DNA of 33,797 nucleotides from an uncultured Pelagibacteraceae bacterium (GTDB lineage: Bacteria > Pseudomonadota > Alphaproteobacteria > Pelagibacterales > Pelagibacteraceae): assembly GCA_902604525.1 (NCBI GenBank), contig CACKYY010000013.1:1-33797 (forward strand), read 5' to 3'. A program made the position numbers and the translations under genes. This document shows positions 19,591 through 30,351 of the stretch, piece by piece. How positions within the stretch are numbered: the first letter of the stretch is position 1; each line of letters begins with the position of its first letter. The notes under the pieces were generated by a model, which was not told the DNA's origin, did no database searches, and saw nothing but the letters and a program-made list of their open reading frames with translations.

Positions 19591-19650
19591 TTGTAAATCA
19601 TAGAAAAATATCTAAAATTAATAAAAATAAAATTTACAAATTTTTTTAAT

Positions 19651-19740
19651 GGAGAGGTGGCCGAGTGGTTGAAGGCGCATGCTTGGAAAGCGTGTAAAGA
19701 AGCAATTCTTTCATGGGTTCGAATCCCATTCTCTCCGCCA
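19651..19740 (+). tRNA. tRNA-Ser (anticodon GGA), reading UCC/UCU
   Basis: The 90-base gene folds as a class II tRNA. The acceptor stem GGAGAGG pairs with TCTCTCC (last pair G-T), followed by discriminator G and an encoded CCA. The anticodon stem is CATGC/GCGTG around loop TTGGAAA, giving anticodon GGA. The long variable arm is AAAGAA-GCAA-TTCTTT, and the T arm is ATGGG-TTCGAAT-CCCAT. The long variable arm and anticodon identify serine. It sits between the glycan segment and gyrB. A 6-bp AT hairpin (AAATAA-GCC-TTTATT) follows but lacks a T-run. Confidence 0.97.
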
Positions 19741-19822
19741 TCAAATAAGCCTTTATTAACAATCTAAATTAACTCTCTTTTGCTAGATTTAGTAAAGATA
19801 AATCAGCATTTTTTAAAAAAAA

Positions 19823-21906
<2,084 letters not shown>

Positions 21907-21908
21907 TA

Positions 21909-23189
21909 ATGAAGTTTTTTGAAACTTCAAAACAATACTCTTTTAAAAAATCAACCTATATAAATTTAAGATGGATTGGAATTGTTGGCCAATTCATAGC
22001 TGTAAACTTTGTATATTTAATTTTAAATTTTAAATTTAATTTTTTATTATCAAATATAATAATAATTTTTGGTGTTTTTAGTAATTTTTATTTAATTTAT
22101 GTTTATAAAAAAACTCAACTATCAGATAGGTCTGCTTTTGTCTTTTTATTTCTTGATATAATTCAATTAGCTACTTTACTTTTTTTGACGGGAGGTATTG
22201 TTAATCCTTTTGTTATATTTTTATTAATTCCGAGTGTATTTTCCTCATCAAACTTAAGTTTCAAAACTAACTCATTATTAGTAAGTTTAACTGGTATTGC
22301 GATTATAATTCTTACTTTTTACTCTACAGATTTGCCCTCACCTTTAAGCGATCATTTTCATGTAAGCCCCTATTATTATTTTTCTATACCTGTTGCATTA
22401 ATTGTTGCTTTAGTTTTTCTAAACTATTTTGCAATGACTTTTGGATCACAATCTCGTTTAAGAAAAGATGCTTTATCAAAAATGGAAGAAGTAATGGCAA
22501 AAGAACACGAATTATTGTCATTAGGCGGTCAAGCCGCTGCCGCTGCACACTCTTTAGGTACTCCACTTTCTACAATCAAAATAATTGCTCAAGACTTAGC
22601 CAAACAATTAAATAACAATAAAGAATTTGAAAAAGACCTAGAATTGTTAAATAGTCAGGTAGAAAGATGTAACAAAATTCTAAAACGTTTGAGCTTAAAT
22701 CCAGTTGAAGAAGACGATTTTATAGATAAAGATTTAGCGATAAGAGATTATTTGTCAGAAATTATCTCATCTTTTAGGGAAATAAGTAATAAAAAATTTG
22801 TGTTTAACTTTGATCAAGACTCTAATCCAAAAAAAATAACCAAATCTATTGAGATTGTATACGGATTAAGAAATTTTATTGGTAATGCAAACAAGTTTTC
22901 AAGGGATAAAATTTTTATAAATTTGAAAAGTGATAGTGAAATGACTCAAATAACAATAGAAGATGATGGAGATGGATATCCTAGAGATATTCTGCCTAAA
23001 ATTGGGGAACCTTATTTAAAAACAAGTAATTCAGAAATAAAATCTAAAACAGGTTTAGGACTTGGATTATTTATTGGTAAAACTTTATTAGAAAAAAATT
23101 TTGCTTCATTAAATTTCAGAAACTCCAAAACGAGAAGTGGAGCAGAAGTTATAATTAGTTGGCGAAATTCAGATTTATTTAATATCTAG
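21909..23189 (+). CDS. regB: RegB/PrrB-type redox-sensing membrane histidine kinase
   Basis: Sensor kinase that in purple bacteria responds to the ubiquinone pool and phosphorylates RegA to control energy and redox genes. Of its 426 residues, the N-terminal half is strongly hydrophobic with about six membrane segments and includes the RegB quinone-site pattern GGIVNPF (GGxxNPF). The phosphoacceptor box is [15 protein letters not shown] with His214. A Cys in QVERCNKIL (Cys254) lies exactly 40 residues after it, matching the His225-Cys265 spacing of the Rhodobacter capsulatus redox switch as I recall it. The kinase domain has an N-box ([12 protein letters not shown]), DDGDGYP and [13 protein letters not shown]. 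It follows gyrB by two bases; no regA gene is adjacent. Its stop overlaps the converging cobT stop (CTAG). Confidence 0.9.
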   Translation: MKFFETSKQYSFKKSTYINLRWIGIVGQFIAVNFVYLILNFKFNFLLSNIIIIFGVFSNFYLIYVYKKTQLSDRSAFVFLFLDIIQLATLLFLTGGIVNPFVIFLLIPSVFSSSNLSFKTNSLLVSLTGIAIIILTFYSTDLPSPLSDHFHVSPYYYFSIPVALIVALVFLNYFAMTFGSQSRLRKDALSKMEEVMAKEHELLSLGGQAAAAAHSLGTPLSTIKIIAQDLAKQLNNNKEFEKDLELLNSQVERCNKILKRLSLNPVEEDDFIDKDLAIRDYLSEIISSFREISNKKFVFNFDQDSNPKKITKSIEIVYGLRNFIGNANKFSRDKIFINLKSDSEMTQITIEDDGDGYPRDILPKIGEPYLKTSNSEIKSKTGLGLGLFIGKTLLEKNFASLNFRNSKTRSGAEVIISWRNSDLFNI

Positions 23190-24982
23190 TGATATTTTTT
23201 TTTTGTATCAAAAAGAGAACTTAATTGTGAAATCATAACGTCCCCTAACTCATTAACATCGGTAATCTTAATCGCTTTATCATAATATCTAGATACATCA
23301 TGACCTATTCCAATTGCCAATACTTCAATATCTGACTTATTTTCAATATATTTAACTATTTTTTTTAGATGTTTTTCAAGGAAATCACCTGAGTTAACAG
23401 AAAGAGTTGAGTCATCTACTGGAGCTCCATCTGAAATAACCATTAAAATTTTTCTTTCCTCTTTTCTCTTTTTAATTCTACTATATGCCCATGATATTGC
23501 CTCTCCATCAATATTTTCTTTTAGCAGACCCTCTTTAAGCATCAGCCCCAAGTTATTTTTTGCCTGTCTCCAGTGAGTATCTGCACCCTTGTAAATTATA
23601 TGTCTTAAATCATTTAATCTTCCGGGAGTTTTTGGTTTAGAATTTTTAGCCCATAGTTCTCTTGATTGTCCACCTTTCCAGTTTTTAGTGGTAAAGCCTA
23701 AAATTTCAACTTTAACAGAACATCTTTCTAGAGTTCTGGATAAAATATCTGCACAAATTGCAGCTATTGTAATAGGTCTTCCTCTCATTGAACCTGAGTT
23801 ATCAATTAACAAAGTGACAACAGTATCTTTAAAATCTAAATCTTTCTCTTTTTTAAATGACAAAGAATTGTAAGGATCCATTATTATTCTTGGCAGTTTT
23901 GAACTATCAAGCAGTCCTTCCTCTAAATCAAATTCCCACGCCCTGTTTTGTTTTGCTAGTAGCTGTCTTTGTAATTTATTAGCTAGTTTCGTAATAACAT
24001 CTTGAAAACCTATTAGTTGTTGATCCAAGCTCTTTCTTAATTTATTTGCCTCATCTGCATTTTCTAAGTTTTCTGCTTTAACAATTTCATCAAACTGTGA
24101 AGTAAAGACTTTATAATCCAGATCAAGATTATCAATATTCTTTTTCAGAATTTGCTCTGTACTTTGTTCGTCGGTCTCTATTTCTGATAGTTGTTCATCT
24201 AAATTAAATTTATCAACTTCATAATCTGCATCCAAAGTTGCCTGGGTTTCCTGATCTTTATTTTCATCTTTAGTGTCTTCATTGTCATTATTTTGATCGT
24301 CATTTGATGGATTGTCTTCACCCTGATCTTGATTTTCTTCATTTGTTTCATCTTCTTCACTTTGAAAAATATCCATCTCCTGTAAAATTTGAGAAAAACG
24401 AGAGCTATAGGTATTTTGATTTTTAAGATTATCCATTAAAAACTCTCTATGTTTCTCTATAGATTTTTCAAAGTCTTTTTCCCAAAAATTAAGCATTTTT
24501 GAGGTTAATGGATTGAGTTTTACATTATGAAAATTTTTTAGCATGTAGAGCTCAAATGCCTCAGTAACACTAACATCCTCTTTAGTTTTCAATTGATCTC
24601 TTCGTTTTTGTTTAATTATCTGAGAATAATTTTCAAGAAAATTTTTTTTAATTCCTTTTAACATTTGGCCACCTAAAGCCTCATATCTTATTTTCTCTGC
24701 AATATTGTAGAGTGATCTTGAAGAATTATTTCCTGGTAAATTTTTTTGATGAATAGCTTTATTAGAAAATTTTTTTTTTAAAGCCGAAGAGTCTGTCTCT
24801 GCTCGTAATTTTATAAAGTCACTAGGATTATTTATAGTGTCAATTTCTATAGAACTTGTATTCTTCGACTTATTTTCTTCAGAAACTTTTCTATTTAAAT
24901 GAAAATCATCAGAAATAACTTTTGCTGTAGAAGTTAAAGCAATTCTGAATTTTTCTTTTAAGGTACTTTCTCTACTACTCAT
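23186..24982 (-). CDS. cobT: CobT-like cobaltochelatase subunit with VWA domain
   Basis: In aerobic B12 synthesis CobT, CobS and CobN insert cobalt into hydrogenobyrinate a,c-diamide; CobT bridges the AAA+ ring and the substrate subunit. The 598 residues comprise an N-terminal helical CobT region ([33 protein letters not shown]), a very acidic low-complexity linker (about 207-260, rich in E, D, N and Q), and a C-terminal von Willebrand A domain. The MIDAS motif is [10 protein letters not shown] with Asp394, and [10 protein letters not shown] and [11 protein letters not shown] follow. The start abuts the cobS stop. No cobN or other corrin gene is in the window, so the actual substrate is open (see findings). 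The name reflects homology, not proven function. Confidence 0.92.
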   Translation of the reverse strand: MSSRESTLKEKFRIALTSTAKVISDDFHLNRKVSEENKSKNTSSIEIDTINNPSDFIKLRAETDSSALKKKFSNKAIHQKNLPGNNSSRSLYNIAEKIRYEALGGQMLKGIKKNFLENYSQIIKQKRRDQLKTKEDVSVTEAFELYMLKNFHNVKLNPLTSKMLNFWEKDFEKSIEKHREFLMDNLKNQNTYSSRFSQILQEMDIFQSEEDETNEENQDQGEDNPSNDDQNNDNEDTKDENKDQETQATLDADYEVDKFNLDEQLSEIETDEQSTEQILKKNIDNLDLDYKVFTSQFDEIVKAENLENADEANKLRKSLDQQLIGFQDVITKLANKLQRQLLAKQNRAWEFDLEEGLLDSSKLPRIIMDPYNSLSFKKEKDLDFKDTVVTLLIDNSGSMRGRPITIAAICADILSRTLERCSVKVEILGFTTKNWKGGQSRELWAKNSKPKTPGRLNDLRHIIYKGADTHWRQAKNNLGLMLKEGLLKENIDGEAISWAYSRIKKRKEERKILMVISDGAPVDDSTLSVNSGDFLEKHLKKIVKYIENKSDIEVLAIGIGHDVSRYYDKAIKITDVNELGDVMISQLSSLFDTKKKYH

Positions 24983-25957
24983 TTAAATTTGAATATTTAT
25001 CAATGACTCAGGTAATTCTTCACCAAAACATCTTTGATAATACTCAGCAATAGTATTTTTCTCTATATCATCACATTTATTTAGAAAAGTTACTCTGAAG
25101 GCGTAACCAATATCTTTAAAGATCTCTGAATTTTCTGCCCAGTGCATAACAGTTCTTGGACTCATTACTGTTGAAATATCACCTGCAATAAATCCTTTTC
25201 GTGTTAAAGAGGCTACTTTTATCATGTTAGAAACAACTTCTTTTCCTTTTGAATTATTTAAGTTTTTGTTTTTAGCTAACACAATATCCATTTCTCTATC
25301 AAGACTAAGATAATTAAGTGTAGTAACTATATTCCATCTATCCATTTGACCTTGGTTTATTTGCTGAGTACCATGATAAAGACCACTAGTATCTCCTAGC
25401 CCGACAGTATTTGACGTTGCAAATAATCTAAAATATTTATTTTGCTTTATTACCTTATTTTTATCTAACAGTGTAAAATTACCTTCAGCTTCTAAAACTC
25501 GCTGAATCACAAACATAACATCAGGCCTTCCTGCATCATATTCGTCAAACACAAGAGCAACTGGATTTTGAATAGACCATGGTAAGATTCCCTCATTAAA
25601 TTGAGTGACTTGTTTCCCCTCTTTTAAGACAATAGCATCTTTTCCGATTAGATCTATTCGGCTAATATGGCTATCTAGGTTTACACGAATACAGGGCCAA
25701 TTTAGTCTAGCAGCTATTTGTTCAATATGAGTAGATTTACCTGTACCATGATATCCTTGAACTAAAACCCTTTTATTAAATGAAAATCCAGAAATGATTG
25801 CTAGTGTAGTATCTCTGTCAAACTTATAACTTTTATCAATTTCAGGAACATAATCATTTTTTTTTGAAAATGCGTCGACTTCCATCTCCGAGTCTATTCC
25901 AAATGTTTGTTTTAAGGAAACTTTGATATCTGGTTTTATGTCAAGATTTGGTGTCAA
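24983..25957 (-). CDS. cobS: CobS-like AAA+ ATPase (cobaltochelatase subunit family)
   Basis: A 324-residue MoxR-related AAA+ ATPase, partner of CobT. The N-terminal CobS segment has [15 protein letters not shown]. Walker A is GYHGTGKST (68-76), Walker B is ALVFDEYD (134-141), and sensor-1 is in [20 protein letters not shown]. Late arginines occur in [10 protein letters not shown]. The segment [14 protein letters not shown] carries the family's pre-Walker-B insert. The annotated start overlaps the upstream J-domain gene by 17 bases; no later Met in the first 20 residues offers a clearly better start. It is translated together with cobT (TAA-ATG junction). Presumably soluble; it drives ATP-dependent remodelling of a client that cannot be identified here. 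Confidence 0.93.
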   Translation of the reverse strand: MTPNLDIKPDIKVSLKQTFGIDSEMEVDAFSKKNDYVPEIDKSYKFDRDTTLAIISGFSFNKRVLVQGYHGTGKSTHIEQIAARLNWPCIRVNLDSHISRIDLIGKDAIVLKEGKQVTQFNEGILPWSIQNPVALVFDEYDAGRPDVMFVIQRVLEAEGNFTLLDKNKVIKQNKYFRLFATSNTVGLGDTSGLYHGTQQINQGQMDRWNIVTTLNYLSLDREMDIVLAKNKNLNNSKGKEVVSNMIKVASLTRKGFIAGDISTVMSPRTVMHWAENSEIFKDIGYAFRVTFLNKCDDIEKNTIAEYYQRCFGEELPESLINIQI

Positions 25958-26474
25958 TTTTATCTCTATATGTATTTTTAAGCTGAGTATAAGCCAAAGT
26001 AATTAATTTAAGTTTTTCTTCGTATTTTTTATTTCCGGAATTCATATCAGGGTGGAATTTTTTCACAAGTACTTTGAATTTATCCTGTATTTTCTTCCAC
26101 TTTAGGCCTACGGAAATACCAAGAATACCAAACGCTTTGATATCTTTGTGATCAAATTTAAATTGACGCATATGATCATAATCACCATTTATTTTATCTT
26201 TATCTAATTCATCTTTTAAAGTTGTATTCCAAAGAACTTTAAAAAAATTATCTGAAGAGCTGAAACTCTGGGTAGGCTTGTGCCATATCATGTCAGACTT
26301 CAAAAAATCCATTACTTGGTCATCATTCATACCTGAAAAGTAGTTCCAATTTTTATTGAATTCTTTTACATGCTCAAGACATAGCATTCTAAATTTTTTA
26401 CTATTATCTTTTTCAACTGGTGCTTTATATTCACCAATTTCATTACAATTATTCCAGTCACAAATATTTTTCAT
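25941..26474 (-). CDS. J-domain (DnaJ-like) protein linked to cobS
   Basis: A 177-residue protein with a C-terminal J domain (about 113-170): [20 protein letters not shown], the intact HPD tripeptide in [10 protein letters not shown], and [13 protein letters not shown]. It would stimulate a DnaK-type Hsp70. The N-terminal part has two Cys ([11 protein letters not shown]) and a third in [11 protein letters not shown] with a nearby His, a possible small metal site, plus aromatic residues ([16 protein letters not shown]). It lacks the G/F and zinc-finger regions of true DnaJ. An orthologous J-domain gene beside bolA and cobS-cobT is a common alphaproteobacterial arrangement. Its stop lies inside the cobS start region. 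Its start is 19 bp from the divergent bolA ATG. Confidence 0.88.
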   Translation of the reverse strand: MKNICDWNNCNEIGEYKAPVEKDNSKKFRMLCLEHVKEFNKNWNYFSGMNDDQVMDFLKSDMIWHKPTQSFSSSDNFFKVLWNTTLKDELDKDKINGDYDHMRQFKFDHKDIKAFGILGISVGLKWKKIQDKFKVLVKKFHPDMNSGNKKYEEKLKLITLAYTQLKNTYRDKIDTKS

Positions 26475-26476
26475 GA

Positions 26477-26482
26477 TATAAT
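26477..26482 (+). promoter_or_regulatory. Minus-10-like TATAAT for bolA in the 19-bp divergent gap
   Basis: A perfect TATAAT ends 11 bases before the bolA ATG. Any minus-35 would lie inside the J-domain gene's 5' end. If used, it gives a leader of only about five bases. Confidence 0.35.
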
Positions 26483-26493
26483 AAATATTAGTT

Positions 26494-26754
26494 ATGGATA
26501 TAAATGACTTAATTGCAATTGTAAAAAAAAAATTACAAAATCAGATAAATATTAAAAATATTAAAATTGAGGATAAATCATTTCTTCATAAAAATCATGC
26601 TGGTAATCAAGAAGGTAAATTTCATTTAAAAATAAGTTTAATCTCAAGTGAACTCAAGACAATGAATAAGATAGAAAGTAATAAGAAAATTTACAAAATT
26701 CTAGATAAGGAGATGAAAGAGTCTATTCACTCAATACAAATCTTAATTTCGTAG
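26494..26754 (+). CDS. bolA: BolA-family protein lacking the invariant histidine
   Basis: An 86-residue BolA-fold protein. Partners of monothiol glutaredoxins, BolA proteins take part in Fe-S cluster handling, and some bind DNA. The core matches without gaps: HKNHAGNQEGKFHLKISLIS aligns with the HFKVVLVS region of E. coli BolA, and IHSIQI with the C-terminal VHALAL. At the usual RHR signature this protein reads SNK (62-64). The almost invariant His, an Fe-S ligand in glutaredoxin-BolA complexes, is therefore Asn63. His residues in the HKNH loop remain. It is divergent from the J-domain/cobS/cobT genes. It converges on aroB with a 12-base overlap. Confidence 0.88.
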   Translation: MDINDLIAIVKKKLQNQINIKNIKIEDKSFLHKNHAGNQEGKFHLKISLISSELKTMNKIESNKKIYKILDKEMKESIHSIQILIS

Positions 26755-27849
26755 AAAAATTTTTAAAAATAAGCCTATTTTTTTTTTTGAATACTCTTTA
26801 TCAATTATTGGAGTTCCAATTTTTTTGAGTAAAACCAGGTTAATATTATTTGATATATTTTTCTTATCTTTTGCCATAAAGCTTAAAATTTTGTTTACAT
26901 CTTTTGGACTAAAAAATTTACTTGGAGAAGATGGTAAATCAGAATTATCTATATGATCTATTATGGAAAAATAATCTCTTTTATTCATAAATTTTGTCTT
27001 AAGACTAAAATTTAACGCAGTTTTCATTCCCAGTATTACAGCTTCTCCATGATTTAGCTTTTTGCTAAATCCTAATGTTGCTTCATAAGCATGCGCAAAT
27101 GAATGACCAAAATTCAAAATTTTTCTTAAACCCTTTTCTTTTTCGTCTTTTTGAACTACAGCTTTTTTAATTTTACAACTTTCATGAATAGCTTTTTCAA
27201 GAAATGGCGAAGTAAGCTTTAAAATTTTATTTTTATTCTTGTTTAAAAAATTATAAAATTTTTTATCCCCAATAATTGAATGTTTTAAAATTTCTCCATA
27301 TCCACAAACTATCTCTCTCTCAGGCAATGTTTTTAAAAATTCAGTATCAGAAATAACAAGATTGGGCTGATAAAAACTTCCAACTAGATTTTTACCATAC
27401 TTAGTATTCACACCGGTCTTACCACCAATTGATGAGTCAACTTGGGACAAAAGAGTAGTTGGTATGTTTATAAACTTAAGACCCCTCTTGAAAACACTTG
27501 CAGCAAAACCACTTATATCACCTGTAATTCCTCCTCCAATAGATATCAAGCAGTCATCCCTGGAAAAATTTTTATTTAACAAAATTTCTAAAATTTTGTT
27601 TATACTATTCATATTCTTATTTAATTCATTGGCTTTAAAATAATGGATATAACTAATTTTACTTTTTAATGATTCTTTTATAATTGAAACAAATTTTTTA
27701 GGAATATTACTATCTGCAACTAAAAGATATCTGTTAAAAGTAATTGAGTTAGATTTTAAAATTTGAGAAATATTCGCAGATACTTTTTTTCCAATATAGA
27801 TAGGATATTTCTGTGTCTTTGTTTTTATATTTAATTTAATTTGTTTCAT
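26743..27849 (-). CDS. aroB: 3-dehydroquinate synthase
   Basis: Second step of the shikimate pathway: DAHP to 3-dehydroquinate, using NAD+ and a divalent metal, in the cytoplasm. The 368 residues match the family. The NAD-binding glycine-rich motif is GGGITGDISGFAASVFKRG. IPTTLLSQVDSSIGGKTGVN and KNLVGSFYQPNLV are strongly conserved. Metal ligands are present: Glu in GYGEILKHSIIG, His in LNFGHSFAHAYE, and His in LNHGEAVILGM. It is transcribed after aroK, and the two overlap by 14 bases. An 11-T run on the plus strand (26778-26788) encodes a lysine run near the C-terminus. The 3' end overlaps bolA. Confidence 0.97.
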   Translation of the reverse strand: MKQIKLNIKTKTQKYPIYIGKKVSANISQILKSNSITFNRYLLVADSNIPKKFVSIIKESLKSKISYIHYFKANELNKNMNSINKILEILLNKNFSRDDCLISIGGGITGDISGFAASVFKRGLKFINIPTTLLSQVDSSIGGKTGVNTKYGKNLVGSFYQPNLVISDTEFLKTLPEREIVCGYGEILKHSIIGDKKFYNFLNKNKNKILKLTSPFLEKAIHESCKIKKAVVQKDEKEKGLRKILNFGHSFAHAYEATLGFSKKLNHGEAVILGMKTALNFSLKTKFMNKRDYFSIIDHIDNSDLPSSPSKFFSPKDVNKILSFMAKDKKNISNNINLVLLKKIGTPIIDKEYSKKKIGLFLKIFLRN

Positions 27850-28348
27850 AAATTTTGATTATTTTATTAACTACTTCATTTTTAGTTAAGTTATCACATT
27901 TAATTTCAAACAAAGCTTTTGCATAAACGTTAGAGCGTTTTTGAATTAAATCAATTATTTGATCATCGGATGAGTTTATAGCAAGAGGTCTTTTTTTACT
28001 GTTTTTTATTCTTCCTAACAAAATATTATTATTCCAGTTTAACCAAAACGATATATGACTTTGCAAAACTTCTTTTCTAATATTTTCATTCATGAAAGCT
28101 CCACCACCAAGAGAAATTACTGAGGAGTGTAGTTTTAAATTTTTTAGCGTTATTTTCTCTTCAACTTTTCTAAAAAAATCCTCACCTTTATCTTCAAACA
28201 TTTTGCTTATTGTTGTCCCTACTTTATTTTCAATCTCATTATCTATATCTATAAAATTTAATTTTAGTTTTTTTGCAACTAGCATACCTATAGAACTCTT
28301 TCCAGATCCCATCATTCCTATAAATACAAGATTTTCTTTTGATTTCAT
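27836..28348 (-). CDS. aroK: Shikimate kinase
   Basis: Phosphorylates shikimate at the 3-OH with ATP (fifth step of chorismate synthesis). The ATG at 28348 gives 170 residues, the usual length, with Walker A GMMGSGKSS near residues 11-19, the substrate-site DIDNEIE, the conserved VISLGGGAFMN, and the lid region NSKKRPLA. An open frame extends upstream to a TTG at 28411, but that adds 21 atypical residues and would touch the divergent membrane-protein start, so the ATG is preferred. It leads the aroK-aroB pair, an arrangement conserved in Proteobacteria. Confidence 0.95.
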   Translation of the reverse strand: MKSKENLVFIGMMGSGKSSIGMLVAKKLKLNFIDIDNEIENKVGTTISKMFEDKGEDFFRKVEEKITLKNLKLHSSVISLGGGAFMNENIRKEVLQSHISFWLNWNNNILLGRIKNSKKRPLAINSSDDQIIDLIQKRSNVYAKALFEIKCDNLTKNEVVNKIIKIYETN

Positions 28349-28405
28349 AAGTTTCTTTATTGAAAAAACACAAATATGTCTTAATTTGAAATTATCTAAA
28401 GTTAT

Positions 28406-28588
28406 ATGCAATTTACTAAAAACACAAGTTCGGGCAAAGCTAGTATTAAAGGAATTGTAATTAAATTAATACTTGGATTGATTGTTGTTATAGGAATTGT
28501 ATTCTTTATAAATTCATTAGATTTCCCCGCACCTAAAAAAGAAATAGAAAAAATAATTTCAAATGAAAATTTTAAGATTGTTAAATAA
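28406..28588 (+). CDS. Small single-helix membrane protein, unknown function
   Basis: A 60-residue open frame with a short basic N-terminus (TKNTSSGKASIKG), one clear hydrophobic helix (about 18-39, IVIKLILGLIVVIGIVFFIN) and a charged C-terminal tail (APKKEIEKIISNENFKIVK). The positive N-terminal side suggests an N-in topology with the tail in the periplasm. It is divergent from aroK with a 57-bp gap and overlaps the next gene by 26 bases. That tight coupling and the well-formed helix favour a real gene. I do not recognise the family. It could assist export or anchoring of the larger protein that follows; this is inference from position only. Confidence 0.6.
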   Translation: MQFTKNTSSGKASIKGIVIKLILGLIVVIGIVFFINSLDFPAPKKEIEKIISNENFKIVK

Positions 28589-30326
28589 GAAATATTTTAC
28601 AATTTTAATATTTTATTTATTGCCAGGGATAAATACGTTCGCAGAAGATAAACCTGTTGATATCTGGAATTTACAAAAAAAAGAAACAGATATTGTTGTA
28701 GAAAACAATGTTTCTGATCAAAACCAAAAGAATAGCACTGGAAGCAGTATTTATGACATGCAATCAAACAAAAAAAATGATCCAATTAAACTAGATCAAT
28801 ATGTTGTGTCGAAAGAAATTAAAATTGTTGGATTGTATGATCCAGCTGAATATGGATTAAGTATCGATATGTGGTCAAATTCCGACGGGTCTAAGTTAAA
28901 AAGTCTTTTTGAAAACATAAATAAATATAATCTTTCACAAGATGCTTCGGAAATAATGAATATTTCCATGTTAACAAATGCTTACTATCCAAATCAAAAT
29001 ATAAGTGAGGAAGAGTTTTTAAAAATCAAATCTGATTGGTTAATTAAAAACTCTAATCTAGCCCTAATTGAAGAATATTTGATAAAAAATCAGACTGTTA
29101 ATTTGCACCCTGAACTAACTAGGTTTTTAGTAGACACTTATTTATCTTACTCAAATGTAAAAAAACCATGTGAAATTTTTTCTAGTATTACTAAACCAAT
29201 TCAGGATGAATATTTGTCCAAGTTCAATTTATATTGTTTAATTAATTATGGTAAAAATGAAGAGGCTCAATTAATTTTAGATTTGAAAAAAGAACTTGGT
29301 TTTCAAGATGATTATTATGAAAATAAAATAAGTTATTTATTTGGATACGTAGAAGAAGCAGATAAAGCAATTTCTGAAAAATCTATTTTAGATTTTCACT
29401 TAGCACATAGAACCGATCCTGAATTTTCTTTTGAGCCAAATGTGGATACTCCAAAATTTATTTGGCAATATTTATCTGCATCAAATCTTCTCTTTAACAT
29501 TAAAGATATAGAAATTACAGATATAGATAAAATTTCTACAATTGAAAAGGCAGTTCATGATAAAAATTATTCAGAAAAAGATTTATTTGAATTTTATAAG
29601 AAGTTTCAATTTAATATTAGTCAATTCTTAAACGCACAAGAAGTCTATAAATCCTTATCACCAACAGAAGGCAGAGCACTATTATACCAGCGAATACTTT
29701 TAACTGAGGATCAAAATTTAAAGTTAGAGCTGATGAAAACTTTAAAAGATGCATTTAACAAAGATGAAATTGGCAATGCTTTTGATGAAGAATTAAAACG
29801 TTTTTTAAGTCAAATCTCAGAAGATGATGTACCTTCAAATTATACAACCTTTTACAATACCTATTCTAAAACTGAGGAATTAAGTGATAAAAAAATTAAA
29901 TTTAATAATAAAGTTTTGCATCAATCCAAATTAGTAAATTATTTTAACGGAGACTATGCAAAATCCCAGATAGAACAAGAGCTTGAAAAATTTTTAAAGA
30001 AGATCAAAAAAGATAAAAAATATTTTTTATCCAAAAAAGATATTATTTTCTTGGAAGCATTAAAGTCTGATGGGGTTCAAATCTCAAAAAAATACGACAG
30101 CCTTTATAAGATTAACAAGTCAGAAATGCCTGCAGATATACAGTTAATGATTGAAAACAATGAAATTGGTGCTGCATTGCTTAGGGTAATTGAAGTTATT
30201 GGTCCTGAAAAAATTGAAAATTTAGATGAGGATACAGTTTATTTTATTATCAATACACTCAACCAGCTAAATGTTGATTTGATTAGAAATAAACTTTTGT
30301 TAAAAGTTCTACCTTTAAAAGTATAA
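28563..30326 (+). CDS. Exported protein of unknown function (587 residues)
   Basis: I do not recognise this protein. The N-terminus looks like a Sec signal peptide: a basic n-region (MKILRLLNKKY), a hydrophobic core (FTILIFYLLPGI) and a probable cleavage after NTFA before EDKP. The mature part begins with a polar, low-complexity stretch including DIWNLQKK. The body (about 110-580) appears mostly helical, with many short amphipathic segments (for example LIEEYLIKNQTVNLHPELTR, FLVDTYLSYSNVKKP, LLYQRILLTEDQNLKLELMK), which suggests a helical-repeat scaffold. No catalytic motif was seen. A lone pair of Cys (KKPCEIF and FNLYCLINYG) could form a disulfide. It lies between the aro genes and def. Likely periplasmic. 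Confidence 0.8.
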   Translation: MKILRLLNKKYFTILIFYLLPGINTFAEDKPVDIWNLQKKETDIVVENNVSDQNQKNSTGSSIYDMQSNKKNDPIKLDQYVVSKEIKIVGLYDPAEYGLSIDMWSNSDGSKLKSLFENINKYNLSQDASEIMNISMLTNAYYPNQNISEEEFLKIKSDWLIKNSNLALIEEYLIKNQTVNLHPELTRFLVDTYLSYSNVKKPCEIFSSITKPIQDEYLSKFNLYCLINYGKNEEAQLILDLKKELGFQDDYYENKISYLFGYVEEADKAISEKSILDFHLAHRTDPEFSFEPNVDTPKFIWQYLSASNLLFNIKDIEITDIDKISTIEKAVHDKNYSEKDLFEFYKKFQFNISQFLNAQEVYKSLSPTEGRALLYQRILLTEDQNLKLELMKTLKDAFNKDEIGNAFDEELKRFLSQISEDDVPSNYTTFYNTYSKTEELSDKKIKFNNKVLHQSKLVNYFNGDYAKSQIEQELEKFLKKIKKDKKYFLSKKDIIFLEALKSDGVQISKKYDSLYKINKSEMPADIQLMIENNEIGAALLRVIEVIGPEKIENLDEDTVYFIINTLNQLNVDLIRNKLLLKVLPLKV

Positions 30327-30351
30327 AATTTATAATAAAATAAAACCAAGT

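Noticed and set aside
19712..19740. Repeat of the tRNA-Ser 3' end as an integration attachment site
   Set aside because: No second copy of the 3' end was seen near lepA or elsewhere; a GGTTCGAAT string near 6067 is inside the GT4 gene and short enough to be chance.
19741..19760. Hairpin AAATAA-GCC-TTTATT after the tRNA as a terminator
   Set aside because: The stem is almost all A-T and no T-run follows, so it is too weak to call.
28349..28411. Upstream TTG extension of aroK
   Set aside because: The extra 21 residues do not fit the family, and the extension would collide with the divergent membrane-protein start; the ATG at 28348 gives the normal length.
28092..28460. Open frame of 122 codons on the plus strand opposite aroK
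   Set aside because: It is antisense to a clear shikimate kinase and has no recognisable domain; low GC gives such shadows often.
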